A model generated the notes under the pieces. That model did no database searches. It saw nothing but the letters and a program-made list of their open reading frames with translations, and had not been told where the DNA came from. DNA of 64,000 nt from Paenibacillus plantarum. Its GTDB lineage: Bacteria; Bacillota; Bacilli; Paenibacillales; NBRC-103111. The translations under genes and the position numbers were made by a program. Within the stretch, counting starts at the first letter, position 1. Every line of letters begins with the position of its first letter. Of the stretch, positions 9,051 to 16,744 are shown piece after piece. Location of the stretch: NCBI RefSeq assembly GCF_013141695.1, contig NZ_WHNY01000040.1, forward strand, positions 310,001-374,000, read 5' to 3'.

Positions 9051-9452
9051 TTATGGTAGTAATAGAACTTGCCCCTCTTGAAGTGAACTGTTCGTTAAGT
9101 GATTAAATGCTTTCAATTTCTCGACATAGGAACGCGTGTTCTCACTCTTCTTTTTGTGAGCTTCTGCAATCCCCCAGAGTGTATCACCACTTTGAATAAC
9201 AACTTTCTCGTTTTGAGTAGCTTTCGCTAGTGGTTGTGCGGAAGTGATTGGAGTAGACACGGTAACAGTACCATCACCTGCATAGGCTTGTACGATCGCA
9301 CCGAACGAAAACACAGTTCCAAGAATTACTGCTATCAGTATGAAACGAAGAAGTAGCTTCGCATAACCGCGTTTAATCGTCATCCCTTTGGATGCATGAG
9401 CAGTACCCCGAAGTGTTGTTGTTCCGTTAGATTGTGAATAAGCCATATACAT
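9051..9452 (-). CDS. yneA: SOS cell-division inhibitor YneA (LysM protein)
   Basis: About 133 residues: a short cytoplasmic start, one membrane span (LLLRFILIAVILGTVFSFGA), a linker and a C-terminal LysM domain beginning VVIQSGDTLWGIAE. This is the YneA plan, a protein that blocks septation while DNA is repaired. It is divergent from lexA, as in B. subtilis, and its promoter spacer is filled by a LexA box. The longest frame would start inside the -35 box, so a start after 9479 is needed. ATG 9452 has GGGGG nine bases upstream; ATG 9461 and ATG 9446 are alternatives. The resolvase-like gene yneB that follows in B. subtilis is absent here. Confidence 0.85.
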   Translation of the reverse strand: MYMAYSQSNGTTTLRGTAHASKGMTIKRGYAKLLLRFILIAVILGTVFSFGAIVQAYAGDGTVTVSTPITSAQPLAKATQNEKVVIQSGDTLWGIAEAHKKKSENTRSYVEKLKAFNHLTNSSLQEGQVLLLP

Positions 9453-9465
9453 ATAATTCATCCCC

Positions 9466-9479
9466 CAAACATTTGTTCT
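9466..9479. promoter_or_regulatory. LexA (SOS) box 1
   Basis: CAAACatttGTTCT, one mismatch in each half compared with the Gram-positive consensus CGAACN4GTTCG. It lies just downstream of the yneA -10 box, near the transcription start. Confidence 0.6.
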
Positions 9480-9485
9480 GATATC

Positions 9486-9514
9486 AGAATAACACGAACA
9501 CATGTTTGAGTCAA
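9486..9514 (-). promoter_or_regulatory. yneA promoter
   Basis: On the minus strand TTGACT, a 17-base spacer and TATTCT. The spacer contains LexA box 2 in full. Confidence 0.8.
9495..9508. promoter_or_regulatory. LexA (SOS) box 2
   Basis: CGAACacatGTTTG, one mismatch to consensus, placed exactly in the yneA promoter spacer. Confidence 0.85.
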
Positions 9515-9522
9515 CCATTTTT

Positions 9523-9536
9523 CGAACTTATGTTTG
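9523..9536. promoter_or_regulatory. LexA (SOS) box 3
   Basis: CGAACttatGTTTG, one mismatch to consensus, overlapping the -35 box of lexA. Confidence 0.85.
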
Positions 9537-9562
9537 TACGAACTCGGGTTCTATGTTATACT
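9534..9562 (+). promoter_or_regulatory. lexA promoter
   Basis: TTGTAC, a 17-base spacer and TATACT, 35 bases before the lexA start; LexA box 4 lies in the spacer, so lexA is autoregulated. Confidence 0.75.
9539..9552. promoter_or_regulatory. LexA (SOS) box 4
   Basis: CGAACtcggGTTCT, one mismatch to consensus, inside the lexA promoter spacer. Confidence 0.8.
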
Positions 9563-9597
9563 TTGGGTAATGATTCCCAGTATTGGAGTGATATCTT

Positions 9598-10215
9598 ATG
9601 AGTAAAATTTCGCAGCGTCAACAAGCAATAATGGAATTCATTAAGAACGAAGTGAAAGATAAAGGCTACCCGCCTTCCGTTCGAGAAATCGGCGAAGCAG
9701 TTGGACTAGCCTCTAGTTCTACTGTGCATGGCCATTTGGAACGTCTTGAGAAAAAAGGCATGATTCGTCGAGATCCAACCAAACCGCGTGCAATTGAAAT
9801 TCTAGGGCTTGATGGTTCTGAATCCCAATTCGCCGTTTCCGTCGCTCGTGTTCCCCTTGTTGGTAAAGTAACGGCTGGTGTTCCTATTACAGCCACTGAG
9901 AATATCGAAGATTATTTCCCTCTTCCTTCAAGTATGGTTGGTGATAACAACGTGTTCATGCTTAGCATTATGGGTGACAGTATGATTGAAGCTGGTATTC
10001 ATAATGGCGACTATGTCATCGTTAAACAGCAACAAACAGCGAATAACGGTGATATCGTTGTCGCAATGACAGAAGATGATGAAGCTACTGTTAAGCGTTT
10101 CTACAAGGAGAAGGATCATATTCGCCTTCAACCGGAGAACTCCGCTTTACAACCCATTCTATTAAAGAATGTGACGATCCTTGGACGTGTCATTGGCTTA
10201 TTCCGCGATATGTAA
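9598..10215 (+). CDS. lexA: LexA repressor
   Basis: A 205-residue SOS repressor. The winged-helix DNA-binding domain covers about residues 1-65 (ending TKPRAIEIL), followed by the self-cleavage domain. The scissile Ala-Gly bond is A93-G94, the nucleophile is S128 in GDSM, and the general-base lysine is K166 in TVKR. All autocleavage residues are therefore present. GGAG precedes the ATG. The gene is divergent from yneA with four LexA boxes between them, the expected autoregulated arrangement in which RecA-triggered cleavage releases both genes. Confidence 0.97.
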   Translation: MSKISQRQQAIMEFIKNEVKDKGYPPSVREIGEAVGLASSSTVHGHLERLEKKGMIRRDPTKPRAIEILGLDGSESQFAVSVARVPLVGKVTAGVPITATENIEDYFPLPSSMVGDNNVFMLSIMGDSMIEAGIHNGDYVIVKQQQTANNGDIVVAMTEDDEATVKRFYKEKDHIRLQPENSALQPILLKNVTILGRVIGLFRDM

Positions 10216-10232
10216 CAACGGCATACACCACA

Positions 10233-10281
10233 AAAAAGCAAGGCTCTCAAAGTGAACTTACACTTGAGATCCTTGCTTTTT
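10233..10281. terminator. Bidirectional terminator between lexA and the M29 aminopeptidase
   Basis: A stem of about 20 bp (AAAAAGCAAGG...CACTTGAG...CCTTGCTTTTT) with a 6-base loop, flanked by A and T runs on both sides, between two convergent genes. Confidence 0.9.
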
Positions 10282-10286
10282 GCATT

Positions 10287-11525
10287 TTAAAACGTCAATA
10301 CCCAGTTCCCTGCACGGAAGATCGGTTCGATCGTCCCATCAGCAAGTTCCCCATCGATTTCAAGTTCTGCAGAACCAATCATAAAGTCCACATGAATCAA
10401 GGAGCTATTCCCTCCGCGCGCCTTTAACTCTGCATTCGATAACTTGGTACCATCCTTTAAATTAATTGGGTAGCAGCTACCCAACGCTAAGTGACAAGAA
10501 GCATTCTCGTCAATGCCAGTGTTGTAGAAGATACGATTTAAATTCGAAATCGGAGAATCAAAAGGAACAAGTGCTACCTCACCTAAATACCTCGCACCTT
10601 CATCCATATCAAGTAAACGTGCCAAATGGTCATAACCAACCTCCGCTTGGAAGTCAACAACTTTACCCGCTTCGAACGTAAAGGTAAATCGATCCACTAA
10701 GGCGCCATTAATATTCAATGGCATAGTACTCGCTACCGTACCACTAACACCTGTTCGGTTAGGAATGGTGAACACTTCTTCTGTCGGCATATTCGCTACA
10801 TAGCGGATACCGCGAGCGTTCTCATTATCCCCACCTAGCCAAATATGTCCTTCAGGCAGTTCGACACGCAAAACCGTACCAGTAGCCCGATATCGCAAAG
10901 CTTTATAGCTTCTTTCATTCAATAAGCTATGCGTGGCCTTCAACGTATCCAAATGGGACTGCCATGCTGCTACGGGGTTCTCTTCATACACACGGTTGAT
11001 TTGGAAAATAGCATCCCACATCGCAGGAATACGCTGCTCCTCTGGCAAATCCGCATACACAATCGAAGCCCAAGCTTCTGTAGGTGCTTTGATCAAACAC
11101 CAGCTAAACTCGCCTGTTCGTACATAGTGCTGATACTTGGCTCTTGCCGTTGATGCGGCTTTGGAAGCTCTTGAAATTAGACTGGCATCAATACCATCGT
11201 ATAAATTCGGATTAGGTACCTTAATGTTCAATAAGGCTCCTCCGTTTTCAACAAAACGTTCGAGCATCGTCGTATACCACTCCGGGTAGTAGTCCACTGA
11301 ATCTTCTGATGCATAATCAAATTTATTCCGCGTAACAACATCATCTTGCCAATGCACGTGGACAAAATTTGCGCCAGCCTCATAAGCCTTCTGAACAATT
11401 AATCTTGTTAAATCCAATGTTTCTATGGGAGCTTCAACCAACAAATCTTGGCCTTTATTCAAGTTAACCCCAATTCGAATCACTAACTCTGCATACTTTT
11501 CTAAATTTCGATTGAAATTGTCCAT
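10287..11525 (-). CDS. ampS: M29 family aminopeptidase (AmpS/PepS)
   Basis: A 412-residue cytoplasmic metallo-aminopeptidase of family M29, which removes N-terminal residues from short peptides with two divalent metals. Family features seen are the N-terminal NLEKYAELVIRIGVNL, the VFTIPNRTGVSG segment leading to the metal site, and the C-terminal HVDFMIGS motif that supplies histidine and aspartate ligands. Length is typical. No signal peptide is present. The gene stands alone between the lexA terminator and a long spacer before glnA. Confidence 0.9.
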   Translation of the reverse strand: MDNFNRNLEKYAELVIRIGVNLNKGQDLLVEAPIETLDLTRLIVQKAYEAGANFVHVHWQDDVVTRNKFDYASEDSVDYYPEWYTTMLERFVENGGALLNIKVPNPNLYDGIDASLISRASKAASTARAKYQHYVRTGEFSWCLIKAPTEAWASIVYADLPEEQRIPAMWDAIFQINRVYEENPVAAWQSHLDTLKATHSLLNERSYKALRYRATGTVLRVELPEGHIWLGGDNENARGIRYVANMPTEEVFTIPNRTGVSGTVASTMPLNINGALVDRFTFTFEAGKVVDFQAEVGYDHLARLLDMDEGARYLGEVALVPFDSPISNLNRIFYNTGIDENASCHLALGSCYPINLKDGTKLSNAELKARGGNSSLIHVDFMIGSAELEIDGELADGTIEPIFRAGNWVLTF

Positions 11526-12015
11526 AGTTCAATTAGTCTCCTTCGCGTTAAAAAGCCCATCAACTCATGCTATGCGAGGCTGACGGGCATTAAGTATGTA
11601 TTTGTCCTTATTATCATACAATACCCCCTTATCGGTTGGCAATGTAGCATGAACTGCATTCGATAAGGAGACTTCTGTCAAAGTAGCTTGTGGACACGTG
11701 TTCAAAACTTGTAGTAACTGGAAAATATACAGCTATTATCGATGAATTTCCTCGAAAACTCGATTTAGATGGAAAACATGTAGGTAATTCTGCCACTTTT
11801 GTTCAAATCGAGTAATATGGTTAAAATTAACTGTAGATAATCCATCTATTCTGGATTTGATCGTAAAATCCAGAATTTTAACTGTAGATAATCCATTTAT
11901 TTGCCAGAACACGAGAGAATTACGAAACTCTCTCCCAGCAACTCTACTCGCAACAACCAACCTGTCACAGACTACCACGCCACATGGGGAAGCATCGCTC
12001 GCCTCAAACCGTGTC
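11526..12015. other. Long non-coding spacer between ampS and glnA
   Basis: About 490 bases with no convincing gene. It holds two copies of a 19-base direct repeat around a small hairpin (see 11827-11896). The frames that cross it lack ribosome sites and run through the repeats. No riboswitch or tRNA is recognised. Confidence 0.5.
11827..11896. repeat. Direct repeat pair flanking a hairpin
   Basis: TTAACTGTAGATAATCCAT occurs at 11827-11845 and again at 11878-11896. Between the copies TCTGGATTT pairs with AAATCCAGA. The unit looks like a dispersed intergenic repeat rather than a coding sequence. Confidence 0.75.
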
Positions 12016-12054
12016 AAAAAGAAAAACCCTCAACGCTTACAGCGCCGAGGGTTT
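12016..12054 (-). terminator. glnA terminator
   Basis: AAACCCTC pairs with GAGGGTTT and the inner CGC with GCG; on the minus strand the stem is followed by TTTTTCTTTTT. Confidence 0.85.
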
Positions 12055-12062
12055 CGATTATT

Positions 12063-13403
12063 TTAGTACAGAGACAAATATTGATCTCTTTCCCATTGGT
12101 GAACTTGCGTCCGGTACATATCCCACTCAATTTCTTTCAACTCATAGAAATGCGCTAGCGCATGCTCACCAAGTGTGTCACAGACAACATCGTCACGAAG
12201 CAACTCGTCTAGTGCTTGTTTCAAGTTAAGAGGCAAGCTAGGAATGCCTTCAGCTTCACGCTCTTCTTCCGTCATCACATAAATGTTGCGATCTGTTGGC
12301 GGAGGAAGCTGCATTTTGTTCTTAATGCCATCCAAACCAGCTGCAAGCATAACAGCAAGTGCAAGGTACGGATTTGCCGCTGGATCCGGGTTACGAACTT
12401 CAACACGTGTGCTTAGACCGCGGGAAGCTGGAATCCGAATCATCGGGCTGCGGTTACTAGCAGACCAAGCTACATAGCAAGGTGCTTCATAACCAGGAAC
12501 TAGACGTTTGTATGAGTTAACCGTTGGGTTCGTAATCGCAGCGAAAGAACGCGCATGACGAAGTACACCAGCCATATATTGTCTTGCAACCGTGCTCAAG
12601 CCTAATTTGTCGCTCTCATCGTAGAATGCATTCGTCTCACCTTTGAACAAGGATTGGTGACAGTGCATACCAGATCCATTCATTCCGAACAATGGCTTCG
12701 GCATAAATGTTGCATGCAAACCATGCTGTCTAGCTACCGTTTTAACAACAAGTTTGAATGTTTGAATTTGGTCAGCAGCTTTAATTGCATCTGCATATTT
12801 AAAGTCGATTTCGTGCTGGCCTGGCGCTACTTCATGGTGAGAAGCTTCGATTTCAAATCCCATTTCTTCCAGCGTTAGCACGATATCACGACGGCAGTTT
12901 TCCCCAAGATCCATCGGTGCCAAATCGAAGTATCCACCTTGGTCATTCAATTCCGTTGTTGGATTACCTTTATCATCTGTTTTGAACAAGAAGAATTCTG
13001 GCTCAGGTCCAACGTTCATGGCTGTGTAGCCCATTTCTTCTGCTTGCTTCAACGCATTTTTCAAAATGGCGCGTGGATCTCCAGCGAACGGCGTACCGTC
13101 TGGCATATAGATATCGCAGATCAAACGAGCAACTTTGCTCTCCGTTACCCACGGGAAAATAACCCATGTATCTAGATCGGGATACAAATACATATCTGAT
13201 TCTTCAATTCGCACATACCCTTCGATGGAAGATCCATCGAACATCATTTTATTATCAAGCGCTTTCTCAAGCTGGCTCAAAGGAATTTCTACGTTCTTAA
13301 TACTTCCCATCAAGTCTGTGAATTGCAAACGGATAAAGCGAACGTTTTCAGCTTTAGCGATGCGAAGAATATCTTCTTTGGAATAGTTAATGTTGTAGCT
13401 CAC
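12063..13403 (-). CDS. glnA: Glutamine synthetase type I (alpha)
   Basis: A 446-residue GSI enzyme that condenses glutamate and ammonia using ATP. Seen are [14 protein letters not shown] in the N-terminal beta-grasp domain, the [16 protein letters not shown] segment containing the arginine used for glutamine feedback in the Bacillus GSI-alpha class, [24 protein letters not shown] and [10 protein letters not shown]. The length is that of GSI-alpha, without the adenylylation insert of GSI-beta. The start is a GTG with AGGAG seven bases upstream. It is the second gene of glnRA, and a perfect GlnR box lies in the 44-base spacer just before it. Confidence 0.97.
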   Translation of the reverse strand: MSYNINYSKEDILRIAKAENVRFIRLQFTDLMGSIKNVEIPLSQLEKALDNKMMFDGSSIEGYVRIEESDMYLYPDLDTWVIFPWVTESKVARLICDIYMPDGTPFAGDPRAILKNALKQAEEMGYTAMNVGPEPEFFLFKTDDKGNPTTELNDQGGYFDLAPMDLGENCRRDIVLTLEEMGFEIEASHHEVAPGQHEIDFKYADAIKAADQIQTFKLVVKTVARQHGLHATFMPKPLFGMNGSGMHCHQSLFKGETNAFYDESDKLGLSTVARQYMAGVLRHARSFAAITNPTVNSYKRLVPGYEAPCYVAWSASNRSPMIRIPASRGLSTRVEVRNPDPAANPYLALAVMLAAGLDGIKNKMQLPPPTDRNIYVMTEEEREAEGIPSLPLNLKQALDELLRDDVVCDTLGEHALAHFYELKEIEWDMYRTQVHQWERDQYLSLY

Positions 13404-13423
13404 GTGTGCATTCTCCTCTCAAC

Positions 13424-13440
13424 TGTTAAGCGATTTGACA
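13424..13440. promoter_or_regulatory. GlnR/TnrA box in the glnR-glnA spacer
   Basis: TGTTA, seven bases, TGACA matches the TGTNAN7TNACA consensus exactly. It lies after the glnR stop and 20 bases before the glnA start, with no obvious promoter of its own. Confidence 0.75.
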
Positions 13441-13447
13441 ACTGATT

Positions 13448-13858
13448 TTACTTGTAGAATCTGGACAACTGTCCTTGAATTAAGGAAACCTGATCTGGGC
13501 GTTTACCCCCGCCAATCAATTGTTGCTTCAGCATTTTGTGCAATTGAGAGTCGGTTAATTCTTTCCGTTTCACTTCGGTGTGCTCGTTTAGAATCGTTGC
13601 ATCCTCTGAATCCTTATCCACTGGGATAAGAACTTGCTTGATACCCGCAATGTTCACACCTTTTTCAATCAAATCTTTAATCTCAAGAAGACGTTCCACG
13701 TCATTAAACGAATAGAGCCGTTGATTTCCAGCTGTTCTAGCTGGGATAATTAATTCGTGTTGCTCATAGTAACGAATTTGTCGTGCTGTTAAATCTGTCA
13801 GCTTCATGACGATCCCAATGGGGAATAACGCCATATTTCTACGTATTTCATCACTCAT
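13448..13858 (-). CDS. glnR: MerR-family nitrogen regulator GlnR
   Basis: A 136-residue MerR-type regulator that represses glnRA in nitrogen excess with help from feedback-inhibited glutamine synthetase. The winged helix-turn-helix includes LTARQIRYYEQHELIIPART and NQRLYSFNDVERLLEIK; the short C-terminal tail is the GS-sensing region in the family. The ATG at 13858 is chosen because AGGAG stands nine bases before it and an upstream GTG overlaps that site. Two exact GlnR boxes, at 13927-13943 and 13424-13440, support autoregulation. Confidence 0.95.
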   Translation of the reverse strand: MSDEIRRNMALFPIGIVMKLTDLTARQIRYYEQHELIIPARTAGNQRLYSFNDVERLLEIKDLIEKGVNIAGIKQVLIPVDKDSEDATILNEHTEVKRKELTDSQLHKMLKQQLIGGGKRPDQVSLIQGQLSRFYK

Positions 13859-13893
13859 GCTAATCACTCCTGGTCAGTAAGTACCTCACTATC

Positions 13894-13922
13894 ATTGTAC
13901 CTTTCTAACAAAAACGTGTCAA
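13894..13922 (-). promoter_or_regulatory. glnRA promoter
   Basis: On the minus strand a perfect TTGACA, a 17-base spacer and TACAAT, about 35 bases before the glnR start. Confidence 0.85.
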
Positions 13923-13926
13923 GGAG

Positions 13927-13943
13927 TGTCAGGTTTGTTCACA
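13927..13943. promoter_or_regulatory. GlnR/TnrA operator upstream of glnR
   Basis: TGTCA, seven bases, TCACA on the plus strand is an exact TGTNAN7TNACA site, placed immediately upstream of the glnRA -35 box. Confidence 0.85.
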
Positions 13944-13953
13944 GTTTAAATTT

Positions 13954-15204
13954 TCACAGTAATCCCTTTTCTTCCATATGTTGGATAGCGGTTAGTACAC
14001 CTAACTTGCAATGTGAGTAGGTCAAGCCGCCTTGCATATAAGCGATAAAAGGTTCACGAATTGGCGCATCCGCTGACAGCTCTAAGCTGCCACCTTGAAT
14101 GAACGTCCCAGCAGCCATGATAACTGGATGCTCATACCCAGGCATGTCCCAAGGCTCGGGTACGACATGCGAATCGACAGCAGACGCCTTCTGGATGCCC
14201 TGCACGAACGTAATCAAATGCTCCGCGGACGTGAAGCGGATCGCTTGAATCAAGTCCGTTCGCTGCGCATCCCAGCGCGGTGAGCTGACGAAGCCGAGGT
14301 CTTCGAATATCGCTGCCGCGAAGACCGAGCCCTTGACGGCTTGCCCCACCAAATGCGGGGCAAGAAATAGCCCTTGAAACATAGCTCGCGTCGCGCCGAG
14401 CATGGCCCCGACCTCGCCCCCAATGCCGGGGGCGGTCAATCTGTACGCGGCGAGCTCCACGAGGTCGCGTCGCCCGGCGATATAGCCGCCCGAAGGGGCG
14501 ATGCCGCCGCCGGGGTTCTTGATCAGCGAGCCGGCCATCAGATCGACGCCAACCTGCGTCGGCTCCTGCGGCTCTGTGAATTCACCATAGCAATTGTCCA
14601 CGAAGACAATGAGCTCTGGGTTGATCTTTTTCACAAATCGGACCATTTCGCCGATTTGTTCGACCGTGAACGACGGCCGCCAGGAGTAGCCGCGTGAACG
14701 TTGGATGCCGATCACCTTCGTGTTCGGCTGAATGGCCGCTGTAATTGCCGGCCAATCCGGCGAGCCGTCTTCCAATAGCTCCACTTCACCGTAGCCAATG
14801 CCAAAGTCTTGCAAGGAACCTGTGCCATCGCCAGGCTTTCCAATGACCTTGTGCAACGTATCATAGGGCTTACCTGTGATGTAAAGTAGATGTTCGCCAG
14901 GACGCAGTACACCGAACAAAGCCGTACCGATCGTATGAGTCCCCGATACAAAGTGTGGACGAACTAGTGCTGCTTCTGCTCCCATAGCATCTGCATAGAC
15001 GAGATCAAGCACTTCCCTGCCTCGATCATTGTAGCCATAACCCGTGGAAGAAGCAAAATGATAATCACTTACTTTATGTGTTTGGAAAGCACGTATGACC
15101 TTCCATTGATTGAGATCGATCGTTTTCTCAATTTGACGAAAAGCGCTCTCTACACGCTGCTCCGCCCTTTCCATTCTAGCCATAACTTTTTCCCCGAAAT
15201 GCAT
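13954..15204 (-). CDS. ynbB: PLP-dependent YnbB family protein (methionine gamma-lyase-like, 'aluminum resistance' family)
   Basis: A 416-residue fold-type I PLP enzyme of the YnbB family, related to cystathionine/methionine lyases. The likely PLP lysine is in SLIKNPGGGIAPSGGY, and FVDNCYGEF supplies the aspartate that contacts the pyridine nitrogen. The reaction is not established for this family. ATG 15204 is chosen over the longest frame because GGGAGAG stands eight bases upstream and it begins one base after the hflX stop, so the two genes are probably translationally coupled. The hflX-ynbB-glnR-glnA order is that of B. subtilis. A stretch from about 14240 to 14620 is much richer in G+C than the rest of the gene. 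Confidence 0.88.
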   Translation of the reverse strand: MHFGEKVMARMERAEQRVESAFRQIEKTIDLNQWKVIRAFQTHKVSDYHFASSTGYGYNDRGREVLDLVYADAMGAEAALVRPHFVSGTHTIGTALFGVLRPGEHLLYITGKPYDTLHKVIGKPGDGTGSLQDFGIGYGEVELLEDGSPDWPAITAAIQPNTKVIGIQRSRGYSWRPSFTVEQIGEMVRFVKKINPELIVFVDNCYGEFTEPQEPTQVGVDLMAGSLIKNPGGGIAPSGGYIAGRRDLVELAAYRLTAPGIGGEVGAMLGATRAMFQGLFLAPHLVGQAVKGSVFAAAIFEDLGFVSSPRWDAQRTDLIQAIRFTSAEHLITFVQGIQKASAVDSHVVPEPWDMPGYEHPVIMAAGTFIQGGSLELSADAPIREPFIAYMQGGLTYSHCKLGVLTAIQHMEEKGLL

Positions 15205-15205
15205 C

Positions 15206-16534
15206 TTAGTTGCTCTCTCCCTCGTTCTCATCCTGCACTTGCTTCGATACTGATTGATCATAATCTACCAGTAAATAAGCTTGTTTCACATAATCTTCCG
15301 TGTTCACTCTTACCTTGAAGACCATGTCTTCCCCATCCACATCCGTCTCCAGCACCTCACCAATGCGATACATCAGTGCGATAATATCCCCTTTGTTGGC
15401 TGGAATCCGGAACTCTTTGCTATCGCCCATGAGCTTATCTTCAATGGTAATGCGGAGTCGTTCCAAATCTTCAGGCGTATAAGCACTCATTTTCATGAAT
15501 TCGCCTTCCGTTGAAAGCATCTCCAGATCCGCCTGAGGACAAAGATCAATTTTATTGAAAATGGTGATTTGTTCTTTCTGATGAGCGCCAAGTTCTTCTA
15601 ATACTTCTTGAACAACGCGCATTTGCTCGTTACGCATATCCGTAGAGCTATCCACCACATGCAGAATCAAATCTGCCTCATTCGCCTCTTCTAACGTGGC
15701 ACGGAACGAAGCTACTAGATCATGAGGGAGATTTTGAATAAAGCCTACTGTATCTGTAAGGACGATTTCTTTGCCGCTTGGCAATACCATTGTCCGAGAT
15801 GTCGGATCTAGCGTAGCGAATAGTTGGTTCTCAATATAGACGTCTGCTTGTGTTAATTGTTTCAATAACGTAGACTTCCCTGCATTGGTGTACCCAACTA
15901 AGGCAACTTGAAATACACCACTTTTCTTACGACGTTCACGATGCAGAGTACGATGACGCACAACTTCTTCCAGCTGCGCTTTCAGTTCGTCAATACGTCC
16001 GCGAATATGCCGACGATCCGTTTCCAGCTTCGATTCACCGGGACCTCTTGTCCCGATACCGCCACCTAAACGCGACAAGTTTTTGCCTTGTCCAGACAGT
16101 CTAGGCAAGAGATAGCTTAGCTGCGCTAATTCTACCTGGATAATGCCTTCACGTGTTTTGGCACGCTGTGCGAAAATATCCAAAATGAGCTGAGTACGAT
16201 CGATAATTTTCACATCAAGTGCTGCTTCCAAGTTACGAACCTGTGCACCCGACAGTTCCTGATCGAAGATAGCCGTATTCCCGCCAAGCTCTTCCAACAT
16301 CAGCTTTAACTCTTCGACTTTCCCTTTCCCAATAAACCACTTGGTATCCTTAGCTTCTTTGTTCTGTGTCATTGTGTCCAGCACTTGAACGCCAGCCGTT
16401 TCTGCCAGTTTCACAAGTTCTTGCAACGAATATTCTGCCAGCAGCTCATTTTTCTTCTGCTTCTGTGTAATCAAACTGACGAGCACCGCTCTGTCGTCGA
16501 TTTCTTTTTCTACCATATGTGAAGTTGTTTTCAT
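15206..16534 (-). CDS. hflX: Ribosome-associated GTPase HflX
   Basis: A 442-residue HflX GTPase, which binds the large ribosomal subunit and rescues or splits stalled ribosomes. The N-terminal HflX domain runs to about residue 160, ending in the glycine-rich RLGGGIGTRGPGESKLE. A coiled-coil linker follows at about 170-205. The GTPase has G1 GYTNAGKS (214-221), G3 DTVGF (261-265) and NKID. The ATG at 16534 has AAAGGAG seven bases upstream, whereas the longest frame extends across the -10 box. It is the first gene of hflX-ynbB. Confidence 0.95.
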   Translation of the reverse strand: MKTTSHMVEKEIDDRAVLVSLITQKQKKNELLAEYSLQELVKLAETAGVQVLDTMTQNKEAKDTKWFIGKGKVEELKLMLEELGGNTAIFDQELSGAQVRNLEAALDVKIIDRTQLILDIFAQRAKTREGIIQVELAQLSYLLPRLSGQGKNLSRLGGGIGTRGPGESKLETDRRHIRGRIDELKAQLEEVVRHRTLHRERRKKSGVFQVALVGYTNAGKSTLLKQLTQADVYIENQLFATLDPTSRTMVLPSGKEIVLTDTVGFIQNLPHDLVASFRATLEEANEADLILHVVDSSTDMRNEQMRVVQEVLEELGAHQKEQITIFNKIDLCPQADLEMLSTEGEFMKMSAYTPEDLERLRITIEDKLMGDSKEFRIPANKGDIIALMYRIGEVLETDVDGEDMVFKVRVNTEDYVKQAYLLVDYDQSVSKQVQDENEGESN

Positions 16535-16606
16535 AGTCGTCTCCTTTACTTCCCTCAAAATGCTTAAAATGACTGAAATAAGGCCTAATTGGCCTATTCC
16601 TTCATC

Positions 16607-16635
16607 ATTGTGGAGGAAATGATTAGGAAAGTCAA
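16607..16635 (-). promoter_or_regulatory. hflX promoter
   Basis: On the minus strand TTGACT, a 17-base spacer and CACAAT, about 70 bases before the hflX start. Confidence 0.6.
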
Positions 16636-16676
16636 TTTGAGACACGGGAAAATTCAATTATAACGGTCTTGCCAAC

Positions 16677-16729
16677 AAAAAACAGGGCAGTCGCGCAAGT
16701 AGATCGCTCTACTCGCGTAACAACCCTGC
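16677..16729 (-). terminator. efeB terminator
   Basis: A long two-part stem (AGCAGGG...CGCGAGTAGA...TCTACTTGCGCG...CCCTG) followed by TTTTTT on the minus strand, just after the efeB stop. Confidence 0.85.
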
Positions 16730-16744
16730 TCCTGCTTCTTTATT

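Noticed and set aside
9453..9518. Longer N-terminus of YneA starting at 9518
   Set aside because: The extension would begin upstream of the promoter -35 box, so it cannot be on the transcript.
11736..12017. 93-codon minus-strand frame in the ampS-glnA spacer
   Set aside because: It runs through the direct repeats and the glnA terminator and has no usable ribosome site; its internal protein repeat only mirrors the DNA repeat.
14374..14697. 107-codon plus-strand frame opposite ynbB
   Set aside because: Antisense to a well-supported PLP enzyme in its G+C-rich patch; no independent evidence.
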